NCBI RefSeq assembly: GCF_900187885.1
Contig: NZ_FYEK01000027.1
Coordinates: 273,630-337,629 of the forward strand
Direction: 5' to 3'
DNA length: 64,000 nucleotides
DNA from: Thermoflexus hugenholtzii JAD2
Lineage (GTDB): Bacteria; Chloroflexota; Anaerolineae; Thermoflexales; Thermoflexaceae
This document shows positions 34,568-43,128 of this stretch, one piece after another; the stretch's first letter is position 1; each line of letters begins with the position of its first letter. The position numbers were made by a program, and so were the translations under genes. A model generated the notes under the pieces. It made no database searches. It saw only the letters and a program-made list of their open reading frames with translations, and had not been told where the DNA came from.

Positions 34568-35257
34568 ATGTCTCCTACTTTGTTGGTAATCGATGACGAT
34601 CGGGAATTCATCGATCTGCTCCGCAAGCGCCTGGAAGGGGCCGGATATCGGATTCTGGCGGCCCTGGATGGAGAGACAGGGCTGCGGATGCTGGAGTCGG
34701 AACGACCGGATTTGGTGATCCTGGACATCATGATGCCGGGGATGGACGGCTATGAGGTCTGCCGGCGGATCCGCCAGGTCTCCGAGGTCCCGATCCTCAT
34801 GCTGACGGCCAAGGGGATGACCCCGGATGTGGTCCGAGGCCTGGAGGTGGGAGCGGACGATTATGTGACCAAACCCTATGAAACAGATGTGCTACTGGCC
34901 CGCATCCGGGCCCTCCTGAGAAGAGCCCAGCGCCAGCCGCCGCCGGAGCAGGGGGTTTACCGGTGCGGGGAGATCGTGCTGGACCTGGATCAACATACCG
35001 TGACGGTGGCCGGGCGCCCCGTATCGCTCACCCCCCTGGAGTTCCGGTTGTTGAGCGTGATGATGCGCAACCCCGGGCGTCTGCTCCCCCACCGTTATCT
35101 CCTCACCCAGGTTTGGGGCCCTGAATACGCGGAGGATGTGGACAACCTCAAACTGTATATTCACTATCTCCGTCAGAAAATCGAGCCAGATCCTCGTCAC
35201 CCTCGTTACATCCTCACAGAGTGGGGGATCGGTTACCGGTTTCAATGTGAAGGATGA
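34568..35257 (+). CDS. OmpR/PhoB-family response regulator
   Basis: 229-aa two-component regulator. The receiver domain has Asp9-Asp10-Asp11, phospho-acceptor Asp53 (VILDIMMPGMDGYEV), Thr in MLTAKG and Lys in YVTKPY, all intact. A winged-helix DNA-binding domain follows (LTPLEFRLLSVMMRNPGRLL ... VDNLKLYIHYLRQKIEPDP ... GIGYRF). ATG 34568 is used, with AGAGAGGGG upstream; upstream in-frame ATGs at 34544 and 34499 exist. No histidine kinase is adjacent, so it is an orphan in this window. It is the first plus-strand gene before the polysaccharide cluster. Confidence 0.95.
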   Translation: MSPTLLVIDDDREFIDLLRKRLEGAGYRILAALDGETGLRMLESERPDLVILDIMMPGMDGYEVCRRIRQVSEVPILMLTAKGMTPDVVRGLEVGADDYVTKPYETDVLLARIRALLRRAQRQPPPEQGVYRCGEIVLDLDQHTVTVAGRPVSLTPLEFRLLSVMMRNPGRLLPHRYLLTQVWGPEYAEDVDNLKLYIHYLRQKIEPDPRHPRYILTEWGIGYRFQCEG

Positions 35258-35551
35258 GCGCTTCATGATCTAAAATCCCGCTCCTCCTTCGAGGGCCTGG
35301 GAGAGACCTCCGGCGGCCTCCCCGGTCTTCTATTCCTCTCCAAAGTTCGGCAGCATATCCCGCAACGTCGATCCGTCCAGCTTGCCCCCTCGCCGATGCC
35401 GCCTTCCAAATGAATTCAAACGAAAATCTCCACCTTTTCCAACTTCTGTTGGGTAAAGTGTGAGAGGAAGAGGAAGAGACGGGGCGGTCCTGGGGGTGGG
35501 ACATGGTCCGGTTCTCCCTGGGTTCCCAAGATAGAAGGGGAGGGATAGGCG
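35258..35551 (+). other. Intergenic region between response regulators
   Basis: 294 nt with no coding signal. It holds a small inverted repeat CCAAC-TTCT-GTTGG at 35439-35452 in a locally A+T-richer stretch. This could be an operator or promoter region for the second regulator and the polysaccharide genes. No convincing -35/-10 pair was found. Confidence 0.4.
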
Positions 35552-36337
35552 ATGGTGAATGGGACGCGAAAGGAGCCGGCGAGAGGGGGTTTCAACGGCG
35601 ATGCGGCGCTGCGGGTTCTGGTGGTGGACCCCAGTCCGGAGATGCGGCAGCTGCTTCAGCAGGCGTTGAGTGCGGAACCGATGCAGGTGTATGTGGCTTC
35701 CGGGCCTACGGAGGCCCTGGCCATGCTCCCAGTGGTGACCCCCCATCTCATCCTCACCGAGCTCGTCTTTCCAGATCATGACGGCTTCCGTTTCTGTCAG
35801 CAGCTGCGAGCAGCCACCTCCAGCCCCATCCTCGTGATCTCCGCAGCCCGCTCGAATCAGGACATTGTGCGGGCCTTCGATATGGGAGCGGACGATTTCA
35901 TCCCCAAGCCCTTCGCCCTGATCGAGCTGCAGGCCCGCATGCAAGCCCATCTGCGCCGTCAGGCCTGGCAGGGGCATCAGCGGGCGCTGACCTACTATGC
36001 GGACGATCATCTGGTTATCGATCTCAACCTGCAGGAGGTGAGGGTTCGGGGGCAGCGGGTTCGTCTCTCCCGTATTGAATACCGGTTGCTGGCCTGCCTG
36101 CTTCAGCACGCCGGTCGCGTGGTCCGCCATGAGACTCTGCTCCAGGCGGGCTGGGAAGATCAGGGATGGGATCCTCATTATCTAAAGCTGTATATCCGTC
36201 ATCTGCGGAACAAGATCGAGCCGGATCCCTCCCGCCCCCGATACATTGTGACGGTGTGGGGCGTGGGCTACCGCTTCTGCCCGCATCCCTCAAAGGCTTC
36301 CTCACAACCCCAGGACTTCCAGGAGGTTGAGCCATGA
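35552..36337 (+). CDS. Atypical OmpR-family response regulator (Asp to Glu receiver)
   Basis: 261-aa protein with receiver and OmpR-type winged-helix domain. In the receiver the phospho-acceptor position is Glu70 (LILTELVFPDHDG) instead of Asp, and the second residue of the acidic pair is Pro27 (VVDPSPEM). Ser in ISAA and Lys in IPKPF remain. Glu at the acceptor site often mimics phosphorylation, so this regulator may be constitutively active and independent of a kinase. The DNA-binding domain is intact (LSRIEYRLLACLLQ ... HYLKLYIRHLRNKIEPDP ... VGYRF). It overlaps the epimerase gene by 4 nt (ATGA), tying it to the polysaccharide operon. Confidence 0.93.
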   Translation: MVNGTRKEPARGGFNGDAALRVLVVDPSPEMRQLLQQALSAEPMQVYVASGPTEALAMLPVVTPHLILTELVFPDHDGFRFCQQLRAATSSPILVISAARSNQDIVRAFDMGADDFIPKPFALIELQARMQAHLRRQAWQGHQRALTYYADDHLVIDLNLQEVRVRGQRVRLSRIEYRLLACLLQHAGRVVRHETLLQAGWEDQGWDPHYLKLYIRHLRNKIEPDPSRPRYIVTVWGVGYRFCPHPSKASSQPQDFQEVEP

Positions 36338-37254
36338 AATGTCTGGTCACGGGCGGGGCGGGCTTCATCGGCTCCCATGTGGTGGACGCGCTGATCGCCG
36401 ATGGGCATGAAGTCGTGGTGGTGGACAATCTGAGCACGGGCCGGCGGGAGAACTTGAATCCGCGGGCGCGCTTCTATGAGATCGACATCCGCAGCCCGTC
36501 CCTGGCGGAGGTGTTCGAGCGCGAGCGCCCGGAAGTGGTCAATCATCACGCGGCCCAGATGAGCGTGCGGATCTCCATGGCGGATCCCATGTATGACGCG
36601 GACGTGAACGTGCTGGGCTCGCTCAACCTGATCCGCCTCTCCCTGCAGTATGGGGTGAAAAAGTTCATCTACATCTCCAGCGGGGGTGCGGTCTACGGGG
36701 AGCCGGTCTACCTACCCTGCGACGAGGATCACCCGATCCGTCCGCTCTGCCCGTATGGGGTCACCAAATTCATCGTGGAGCAATACCTGGCGCTGTTCCA
36801 TCACCATTATGGGCTGCGCTATACCGTCCTGCGCTACCCGAACGTGTATGGCCCCCGACAGGATCCGGAGGGGGAGGCCGGGGTGGTGGCCATCTTCATC
36901 GGGAGGATGTTGCGGGACGAGCCGGTGGTGATCAACGGCACGGGCGAGCAGATGCGGGATTTCGTGTATGTGGAGGATGTGGTGGAAGCGAACCGGATGG
37001 CCCTGGAGAACGGGGATGCGGAGGTTTTCAACCTGGGGAGCGGGCGGGGGACCACGGTGAACGAGATCTTCCAGATGTTGGCGGCCATCACCGGCTACCG
37101 CCGGGAGCCGATCTATGGCCCGCCGAAACCCGGGGAGACCTTCCGCATCTATCTGAGCGCGGAGCGGGTAAAGCGGGCTTGGAGCTGGCGCCCGCGGGTG
37201 GACTTGGAGGAGGGGCTGGAGCGGACCGTAGCCTTCTTCCGGGCTCGGCGGTGA
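36334..37254 (+). CDS. NAD-dependent nucleotide-sugar epimerase
   Basis: Extended short-chain dehydrogenase, 306 aa, of the UDP-glucose 4-epimerase type. The Rossmann motif is TGGAGFIGSH at residues 6-15, NLSTG follows, and catalytic residues are in SSGGAVYGEP and YGVTKFIVEQY (YxxxK). VLRYPNVYGPRQDPEGEAGV and MRDFVYVEDV are typical of GalE-like enzymes. It would supply a UDP-hexose (for example UDP-galactose) for the polysaccharide made by the downstream genes. Exact epimerisation is not decided by sequence. It overlaps the atypical regulator upstream and precedes the chain-length/kinase gene by 12 nt. Confidence 0.92.
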   Translation: MKCLVTGGAGFIGSHVVDALIADGHEVVVVDNLSTGRRENLNPRARFYEIDIRSPSLAEVFERERPEVVNHHAAQMSVRISMADPMYDADVNVLGSLNLIRLSLQYGVKKFIYISSGGAVYGEPVYLPCDEDHPIRPLCPYGVTKFIVEQYLALFHHHYGLRYTVLRYPNVYGPRQDPEGEAGVVAIFIGRMLRDEPVVINGTGEQMRDFVYVEDVVEANRMALENGDAEVFNLGSGRGTTVNEIFQMLAAITGYRREPIYGPPKPGETFRIYLSAERVKRAWSWRPRVDLEEGLERTVAFFRARR

Positions 37255-37266
37255 GGGGAGCCTCCC

Positions 37267-39318
37267 ATGGAGCGTTTGCAACCCTATCTGGATGCCCTCC
37301 GCCGCTGGTGGTGGTTCCCGGTGCTGTGCGCCCTCTTGGCCGGGCTGGGCGGCTATTTCTACACCCGGCAGCAGCGACCGGTCTACGCCGCGCGGGTCAC
37401 CCTGATGGTGGGCTCCAGCCTGATGAATCCCAGTCCGGACCCCCAGGAGATCGGCCTCAGCCGGACCCTGGCCCAGATCTATGGGGAGATGGCCCGGCGC
37501 CGGCCGGTGCTGGAGCAGACCATCCGGCGGCTCAACCTGACCCTCTCGCCGGATGCCCTGGCCCGGGCGGTGGAGACCCGCGTGGTGTTCAACGCCTCGC
37601 TCCTGGAGATCTACATCTACGACTTCGACCCCGAACGGGCGGCAGCGCTGGCCAACGCCCTGGCGCAAACCTTGATGGAGCAGGCGCCGGGGGCGCGGAC
37701 GGCGGCGGATGAGCAGTTCCTGCAGGCGCAGCTGAACGACATTCAGAAGAAAATCGAGGACACTGATCGGAAGATCCAGGAGCTGCGCCAGCAGATGGCC
37801 CGGATGACTTCGGCGGCGGAGCTCCGGGAGGCCCAGGATCAGCTCCAGGCCCTGGAGCAGCTGAAGCGCGACTACCAACAGACCTACGCCCAGCTGATCG
37901 GGGTGATGAACCAGGGTCGGGTGAACACCCTGCGGGTGCTGGAGCCCGCGCTTCCGCCCTCCCGACCGGTCTCCCCCAGCCTGTTGCGGAACCTGATGCT
38001 TTCCAGTGGGGTGGGGTTGGTCCTCAGCCTTAGCGTGTTGATGACCCTGGAGCTGTTGATGGGCCGGGCAGTGCAGTGGGATGGGGGCCTGACCATGTTC
38101 AACCTCCCCGTCCTGGGTGCCATCCCCCACTGGCGCAATCGGAAGGACCCGCTCGTCGTCCGCAGCGCCCCGGATTCCCCGGACGCCGAGAGTATCCGCT
38201 CCCTGCGCCTCCGGGTCCTCCAGCTGCTGGGGCGGGAGGGACCCCGGACGGTGCTGGTCACCAGCCCGACGCCGGAGGACGGCAAGTCTTTCGTGGCCAG
38301 CAACCTGGCGGCGGCCCTGGCCGAGGCCGGTGTGCGCACAGTCCTGGTGGAGGCGGATCTCCGCGGGGGAACGGTGGCTCATCTCTCCCCTCAGGAGATC
38401 TCCCACGGGCTGGTGGATTATCTGGAGGCCGAAGGGGAGGGGCTTCGCCTGGAGGATCTCCTGATCCCCATCGATGGCGGCCTCACGATCCTCCCGATGG
38501 GACGGATCCCGCGGGATCCCGGGTGGTTGCTGAGCTCGCCCCGCTGGCGGGCGATGCTGAGGCAACTGCAAGAACGTTATGAGATGGTGGTCCTGGATGG
38601 GCCGCCGACGCTGTTCACAGCCGAGCTGGAGCTCCTGGCCCGGGCGGCGGATGGGATCCTCTTGGTGGTTCGGGATGGGGAAACCCCGCGCCGGATGGTT
38701 GGGCAGGCCCGTTACGTCCTCCGCGGCCAGCGGATCCTGGGCCTGGTCGTCAACGATGTCCCCCGGCGGAAGCTCGGCCAGCGCTATGGTTACGCATATG
38801 GTTACGGGTATGGCTATGGCCGCTATCGGAAGCGCGCAGAAGCCCGAGGGCTCGCCTATGGGATCCGGGGCTGGTGGGCGCGGCGGCAGGCTCGCCCGGC
38901 CAAGACGGCAGCCTGGGAGAAGCCGGCCCCATCGCCGGCATCGCCCGAGCCGCCGGCCGGTTCTCTCGAGACGCCTTCCAGGCCGCTCTTTCCGCCTCCT
39001 GTCTTGATGCCCGGCCCGGCGTCAGAGCCGCCGGCTCCATCTGCTGCGGAGGAGGTCCTTCCGATGGAACGTGAGGAAGCGCGCGGGCCCTTCCTGGGCC
39101 TCCGGCCGGAGGAGCTGGAAGGAGTTTTCCTGGAGGAGGAGACCGCCCCGGCAGCGGAGGTAGAGCCTGTGAAGGCAAAGGCCGCCGCCATGCCTTTCGT
39201 CGATGTGGATCCGGAGCTGTTGCAGGAGCTCCTCGACGGACCGGCGGAGGAAACATCCGTGGCGCTTGCGACGTCGCAGGAGCCGGAAGAGGAGGGAAAA
39301 GAGGGTGAGGCCGGATGA
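37267..39318 (+). CDS. Wzz-BY-kinase (polysaccharide chain-length and export regulator)
   Basis: 683-aa bacterial tyrosine kinase of the Wzc/CapB type. The N-terminal Wzz domain is flanked by membrane segments near residues 17-35 and 240-260, with a coiled coil between (DIQKKIEDTDRKIQELRQQM). The kinase has Walker A TPEDGKS near 335, Walker A' VLVEADLR and Walker B VVLDGPPT. A cluster of seven tyrosines near residues 507-520 (RYGYAYGYGYGYGRY) is the usual autophosphorylation tail. Unusually, about 170 further residues follow, Pro-rich then strongly acidic. It likely cycles with polymerisation and export of the exopolysaccharide. It overlaps the flippase gene by 4 nt. Confidence 0.93.
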   Translation: MERLQPYLDALRRWWWFPVLCALLAGLGGYFYTRQQRPVYAARVTLMVGSSLMNPSPDPQEIGLSRTLAQIYGEMARRRPVLEQTIRRLNLTLSPDALARAVETRVVFNASLLEIYIYDFDPERAAALANALAQTLMEQAPGARTAADEQFLQAQLNDIQKKIEDTDRKIQELRQQMARMTSAAELREAQDQLQALEQLKRDYQQTYAQLIGVMNQGRVNTLRVLEPALPPSRPVSPSLLRNLMLSSGVGLVLSLSVLMTLELLMGRAVQWDGGLTMFNLPVLGAIPHWRNRKDPLVVRSAPDSPDAESIRSLRLRVLQLLGREGPRTVLVTSPTPEDGKSFVASNLAAALAEAGVRTVLVEADLRGGTVAHLSPQEISHGLVDYLEAEGEGLRLEDLLIPIDGGLTILPMGRIPRDPGWLLSSPRWRAMLRQLQERYEMVVLDGPPTLFTAELELLARAADGILLVVRDGETPRRMVGQARYVLRGQRILGLVVNDVPRRKLGQRYGYAYGYGYGYGRYRKRAEARGLAYGIRGWWARRQARPAKTAAWEKPAPSPASPEPPAGSLETPSRPLFPPPVLMPGPASEPPAPSAAEEVLPMEREEARGPFLGLRPEELEGVFLEEETAPAAEVEPVKAKAAAMPFVDVDPELLQELLDGPAEETSVALATSQEPEEEGKEGEAG

Positions 39319-40760
39319 CCGGGATGGCACGGGTGGTGCTCCGCAACACGCTGTTCTCCCTGCTCGGGCGCCTGACGGTGAAGGCCCTCGCCTTCGCCTT
39401 CTCGGTGTGGGTGGTGCGGCGCCTGGGGCAGGAGGCTTTCGGCCAGTATGCTACGGCCCTGGCTTATGTGACGGCCTTCGCGATCTTCTCCGACTGGGGG
39501 CTGGCCCCTTATCTGGTGCGGGAGATCGCTCGGGATCGGGGCCGCGTGGGGGTGCTGGTAGGGAACGCGGTGGCCCTCCGCTTCCTGCTCTCCATCGGGA
39601 CCATCGGGTTGATCCTGGGCGTGGCCCGCTGGAACGGGCAGCCTCCGGTGTTGCTCGGGGGGATCGCCCTGGCGGCCCTCTCGCTGGTGCTGTATGCCTT
39701 CCAGGGTCCTCTGGAGGCAGCGCTCCAGGGGATCCGCCGGCTGGATATCGTCTCGGCCGCAGGGGTGTTGCAGCAGCTGATCTTCGTCGGGCTGGGGACG
39801 CTGGCTTTGTGGAAGGGATGGGGGTTTTACGGCCTGATCGGGGCCTCCCTGATCGGGACCATGGGAGCGTTGCTGCTCTCTTGGGGAATGAGCCGTTCCC
39901 TGGGCCTTCTCGCCCTGGAGCGTCCGGAGTGGCGATGGTGGCCCGCTCTGTTGCGGGCGGGGTTGCCTTTCGGCCTCATCGGCCTGGCGGTCAATCTCTC
40001 TTACAAAGTGGATACGATCCTGCTCAGCCTGTGGTGGCCAGCGGGGGTGGTCGGCTGGTATAACGCAGCGTATAACCTAATCTTCTCCATCGCGATCCTC
40101 TCCAACGCGGCGAACCTGGCCCTCTATCCCTCCATGGCCGCCCTTCGGGATCATGAGGCCCTGGCCATGGTGGTACGACGCTCCCTGGGTTACCTGTGGA
40201 TGATCTCCATTCCCTTCGCCGTGGGGGGCTGGGTACTGGGGGATCGGCTGATCCCAGGTCTCTACGGGCCCTCTTTTGTCCCCTCGGTCCCGGCCTTTCG
40301 CGTTCTGATCGGCGTTGTCCCGCTGATGTTCCTTTCGGAGTATCTGGGCTACGTGATCCTGGTGCGGGATCGCGAGTGGATGGTGGCCCGCTCTCTGATC
40401 CTAAGCACGTCATTCAACATCCTGACGAACTTCCTGCTCATCCCGCGCTACGGGTTGATGGCCGCCGCGTGGGTCACGCTGCTCACGGAGGCCCTCCTGG
40501 TGGGCCAGTATGGATTCCTCCTCCGGCTGTGGCGGGGGGTGATGGCGGATTGGAGGCTCTTCGTCAAACCGGCCCTGGCCGCGGCGGGGATGAGCTTGGC
40601 CCTGGAGGTCGCACGGGGGCTCCCCCTGGGGGCGCTGTTGCCTCTTGGCGCCCTGGTGTATGGCCTGGCCCTGTGGGGCCTGGGCGCCCTCGGCCCTGCG
40701 GAATGGCATCTGCTGCGTCAGATGATCCATCGAACTCCTGTGGCCGGCGAGGTGGGATAA
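39315..40760 (+). CDS. Oligosaccharide flippase (Wzx/MATE-type)
   Basis: 481-aa polytopic protein with 12-14 membrane segments, of the polysaccharide biosynthesis/flippase family that moves lipid-linked repeat units across the membrane. The start VVLRNTLFSLLGRLTVKALAFAFSVWVVRRLG, read in part as NTLFSLLGRLTVK and VVRRLGQEAFGQYA, is a family hallmark. So is the later YKVDTILLSLWWPAGVVGWYN. Its ATG overlaps the stop of the BY-kinase gene. It is a distant paralogue of the flippase half of the fused protein at 3453. Confidence 0.93.
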   Translation: MTGMARVVLRNTLFSLLGRLTVKALAFAFSVWVVRRLGQEAFGQYATALAYVTAFAIFSDWGLAPYLVREIARDRGRVGVLVGNAVALRFLLSIGTIGLILGVARWNGQPPVLLGGIALAALSLVLYAFQGPLEAALQGIRRLDIVSAAGVLQQLIFVGLGTLALWKGWGFYGLIGASLIGTMGALLLSWGMSRSLGLLALERPEWRWWPALLRAGLPFGLIGLAVNLSYKVDTILLSLWWPAGVVGWYNAAYNLIFSIAILSNAANLALYPSMAALRDHEALAMVVRRSLGYLWMISIPFAVGGWVLGDRLIPGLYGPSFVPSVPAFRVLIGVVPLMFLSEYLGYVILVRDREWMVARSLILSTSFNILTNFLLIPRYGLMAAAWVTLLTEALLVGQYGFLLRLWRGVMADWRLFVKPALAAAGMSLALEVARGLPLGALLPLGALVYGLALWGLGALGPAEWHLLRQMIHRTPVAGEVG

Positions 40761-40763
40761 GCC

Positions 40764-42170
40764 ATGTTCATCGTCCTGGCCGCGCCGCACTATCCTCCAC
40801 GCAACATCGGCGGGGTGGAGTTCTTCGTCCAGGCCCTCGCCCGCGGGCTCCACCGACAGGGGCACCGGGTGGAGGTGGTCAGCGTGGAGCGCATCGAGCA
40901 CGGCCCTTTCCCCCGGGTCACCGCCCAGGTGGATCGGGAGGAGGGGTTCCCGGTGTATCGCCTGACGGTGCGCTGGCGGAAGGGCCCGGCGGGCCTGCGG
41001 GATCGTTACGACAACCCGGCGATGGAGCTGTGGTTCCGGGCGTATTTCCACAGCCGTAGCCCGGATGTCTTCCACTTGAACAGCGGCTATCTGCTGACGG
41101 TTGCGCCGTTGCGGGCGGCGGCCCGGGCCGGGATCCCTACTGTGGTCTCGTTGCACGATTTCTGGTTCCTTTGCGCCCATCACACTCTGTTGCGGCCCAG
41201 CGGGCAGGTCTGCCCGGGGCCGGAGGATCCGGCCGGTTGCGCCTACTGCTGGCTCAGTCAGGGCCGGCGCTACCGGTGGATGGAAAAGGCCCTGGCCGCG
41301 CTGGGCGTGGAGCGCCCCCATCGGAAGGCCGGGTGCCTTCTGCGCCCATGGCCGTTCTTCCGTTCATGGGCCCAGGAGATGGCGGCGCGCCTGCGCGCCA
41401 CGATGTCTGCGCTGAATCAGGCGACCGTGATCCACAGTCCCTCCCGGTTTCTGGTTCAGACCTATCGGACCTTTGGGATGCGTGCGGAGAGGGTTTCCGT
41501 CATCCTGAATTTTGTCCCCCCCGATCTGAGCTTGGGTGTTCCTTGCCGGGAGCGAGAAGACGCGCATGAGGTGCACGTGGTGTATATCGGACAGATCGCC
41601 CCGCACAAGGGAATCCATGTTCTGATCGAGGGGGTGCGGCGGGCGAAAGCCCGGCTGGGGGTGGCGGGCGATCGCGCGTTGCGGCTGACGATCTATGGGA
41701 ACCCTCATGCGTTCCCTGCGTATTCGAGGCTTTTGGAGCAACGGATCGCGGGGGATCCGGCCATCCGGCTGGCGGGGGTCCTCCCTCGGGAGCGGCTGGG
41801 GGAGGCCCTGGCGGAGGCGGACTGGTTGGCCCTGCCCTCCATCTGGCCGGAGATCACCGGCATCGTTGCCCTGGAAGCCCTGGCCGCTGGGGTCCCTGTC
41901 TTGGCCAGCGCGGTAGGGGGCATCCCCGAGGTGGTCCATCACGGGGTCAACGGATGGCTGATCCCTCCTGGCGATCCAGAGGCGATCGCGCAGGCGCTGA
42001 TCCGATCCGTCCGGGAACCGGAGTGGCTGGAGCAGCTGCGCGCGCATACGGGACCCGTTTTCTCCTTTGAACAGGCGATGTCTGCCTGGATCTCGCTATA
42101 TGCGGAGATCGCAGGGAGAGCCCAGACGCCTGAGGTGCTCCAGGAAGCCGCCCTCCATGAATCCACTTGA
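40764..42170 (+). CDS. Glycosyltransferase family 4
   Basis: 468-aa cytoplasmic GT-B glycosyltransferase. The N-terminal domain starts with the acceptor loop YPPRNIGGVEFFVQALARGL. A Cys-rich insertion (WFLCAHHTLLRPSGQVCPGP...CAYC) lies near residue 135. The donor-binding domain has VVYIGQIAPHKGIHVLIEG and the EX7E motif in PEITGIVALEALAAG, followed by GGIPEVVHHGVNGWL. Probably transfers a sugar from a nucleotide donor to the growing lipid-linked repeat unit. It is 3 nt after the flippase and overlaps the next gene by 14 nt. Confidence 0.92.
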   Translation: MFIVLAAPHYPPRNIGGVEFFVQALARGLHRQGHRVEVVSVERIEHGPFPRVTAQVDREEGFPVYRLTVRWRKGPAGLRDRYDNPAMELWFRAYFHSRSPDVFHLNSGYLLTVAPLRAAARAGIPTVVSLHDFWFLCAHHTLLRPSGQVCPGPEDPAGCAYCWLSQGRRYRWMEKALAALGVERPHRKAGCLLRPWPFFRSWAQEMAARLRATMSALNQATVIHSPSRFLVQTYRTFGMRAERVSVILNFVPPDLSLGVPCREREDAHEVHVVYIGQIAPHKGIHVLIEGVRRAKARLGVAGDRALRLTIYGNPHAFPAYSRLLEQRIAGDPAIRLAGVLPRERLGEALAEADWLALPSIWPEITGIVALEALAAGVPVLASAVGGIPEVVHHGVNGWLIPPGDPEAIAQALIRSVREPEWLEQLRAHTGPVFSFEQAMSAWISLYAEIAGRAQTPEVLQEAALHEST

Positions 42171-43128
42171 GGCAGATGCGGTGGGAGGCATCCTCGTTGC
42201 CGTTCTGACCTATAACCGCCTGCATGACACCTTGGCCTGTTTGGAATCCGTGCGGCGGCTGGAGGGCCCGGTGGAGGCCATCGTGGCTCTGGACAACGGC
42301 TCGACGGATGGGACGCCGGAGGCCATCCGCCGGGCGTTCCCCGAGGTCGAGGTATGGGAGCTGGGCGGCAACCTGGGCTACGCGGCTGGGAACAACCTGG
42401 CCCTCCGCGTTGCACAACAGCAGGGGATGGAAGGTGTGTTCCTGTTGAACAACGACACGCTGGTAGATCCCATGTGCCTGGTCGCGCTGCTGGAGGCCGC
42501 GCGCGCATTGCCCCGGGTGGGAGCAGTGGGGCCCTTGGTGTGGGCGTGGCCGCCCTCCCAGGGGATCTGGGCCCTGGGTGGGGAGATCCACTGGCGGCGG
42601 GCCTACACCACGCATCGAGAGGCAGGGCGCGCGGCACCCTCGCAGTGGGAACCTCATCCGGTGGATTTTGTCCCTGGATGCGGGATCCTATTGCTGCGGG
42701 AAGCCCTGGAAACGGTGGGCGGGTTCGATGAACGTTACTTTATGTATTGGGAGGAAACGGACTGGTGTCAGCGGGCCCGGCGCGCAGGCTTCTCGATCTG
42801 GGTGGATCCCCGGGCGCAGATGTGGCACAAGGCCCCGATGGATCCTGATGACCTTTCCGCGGGCGCGCTCTATTACATGACCCGCAATCGCATGCTCTTC
42901 TTCCGGGAGCACACCCAGGGCGTGCGGCGGTGGCTGGCCCTCGCCCACGCTTTCCACGGTGCGATCCGGCTGGCGCGGCGCTACGAACGGGGGGATCAGC
43001 CGGAGCGGGCGCAGGCGATCTGGGAAGGGCTACATGATTTCCTCCATGGGAGGTGGGGACCCCGGGAGGCTGAGGCTCCGGTGGGAAGGATGGGAAAGGA
43101 GGTCGCATGGCCCGCATCCTCTGGGTGA
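42157..43128 (+). CDS. Glycosyltransferase family 2 (rhamnosyltransferase-like)
   Basis: 323-aa GT-A glycosyltransferase. LVAVLTYNRLHDTLACLESV, the ALDNGSTDGTPEAI nucleotide-sugar site, NLGYAAGNNLALR and the DxD-like LLNNDTLVDP are all present, as is the YWEETDWCQRARRAG motif near the active-site lid. This pattern is common in rhamnosyl- and related transferases. ATG 42157 is used because the domain begins right after it; an in-frame ATG at 42067 would lie deep inside the previous gene. It overlaps its neighbours on both sides. Confidence 0.92.
   Translation: MNPLEADAVGGILVAVLTYNRLHDTLACLESVRRLEGPVEAIVALDNGSTDGTPEAIRRAFPEVEVWELGGNLGYAAGNNLALRVAQQQGMEGVFLLNNDTLVDPMCLVALLEAARALPRVGAVGPLVWAWPPSQGIWALGGEIHWRRAYTTHREAGRAAPSQWEPHPVDFVPGCGILLLREALETVGGFDERYFMYWEETDWCQRARRAGFSIWVDPRAQMWHKAPMDPDDLSAGALYYMTRNRMLFFREHTQGVRRWLALAHAFHGAIRLARRYERGDQPERAQAIWEGLHDFLHGRWGPREAEAPVGRMGKEVAWPASSG

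Noticed and set aside
36712-38571. Long antisense frame across the epimerase and BY-kinase genes
   Set aside because: It crosses the boundary of two clear plus-strand genes, lacks start signals and has shadow-type composition.
38780-38830. TAYGGN-type repeats in the BY-kinase gene as a DNA repeat element
   Set aside because: They simply encode the Gly-Tyr cluster expected at the end of a BY-kinase.
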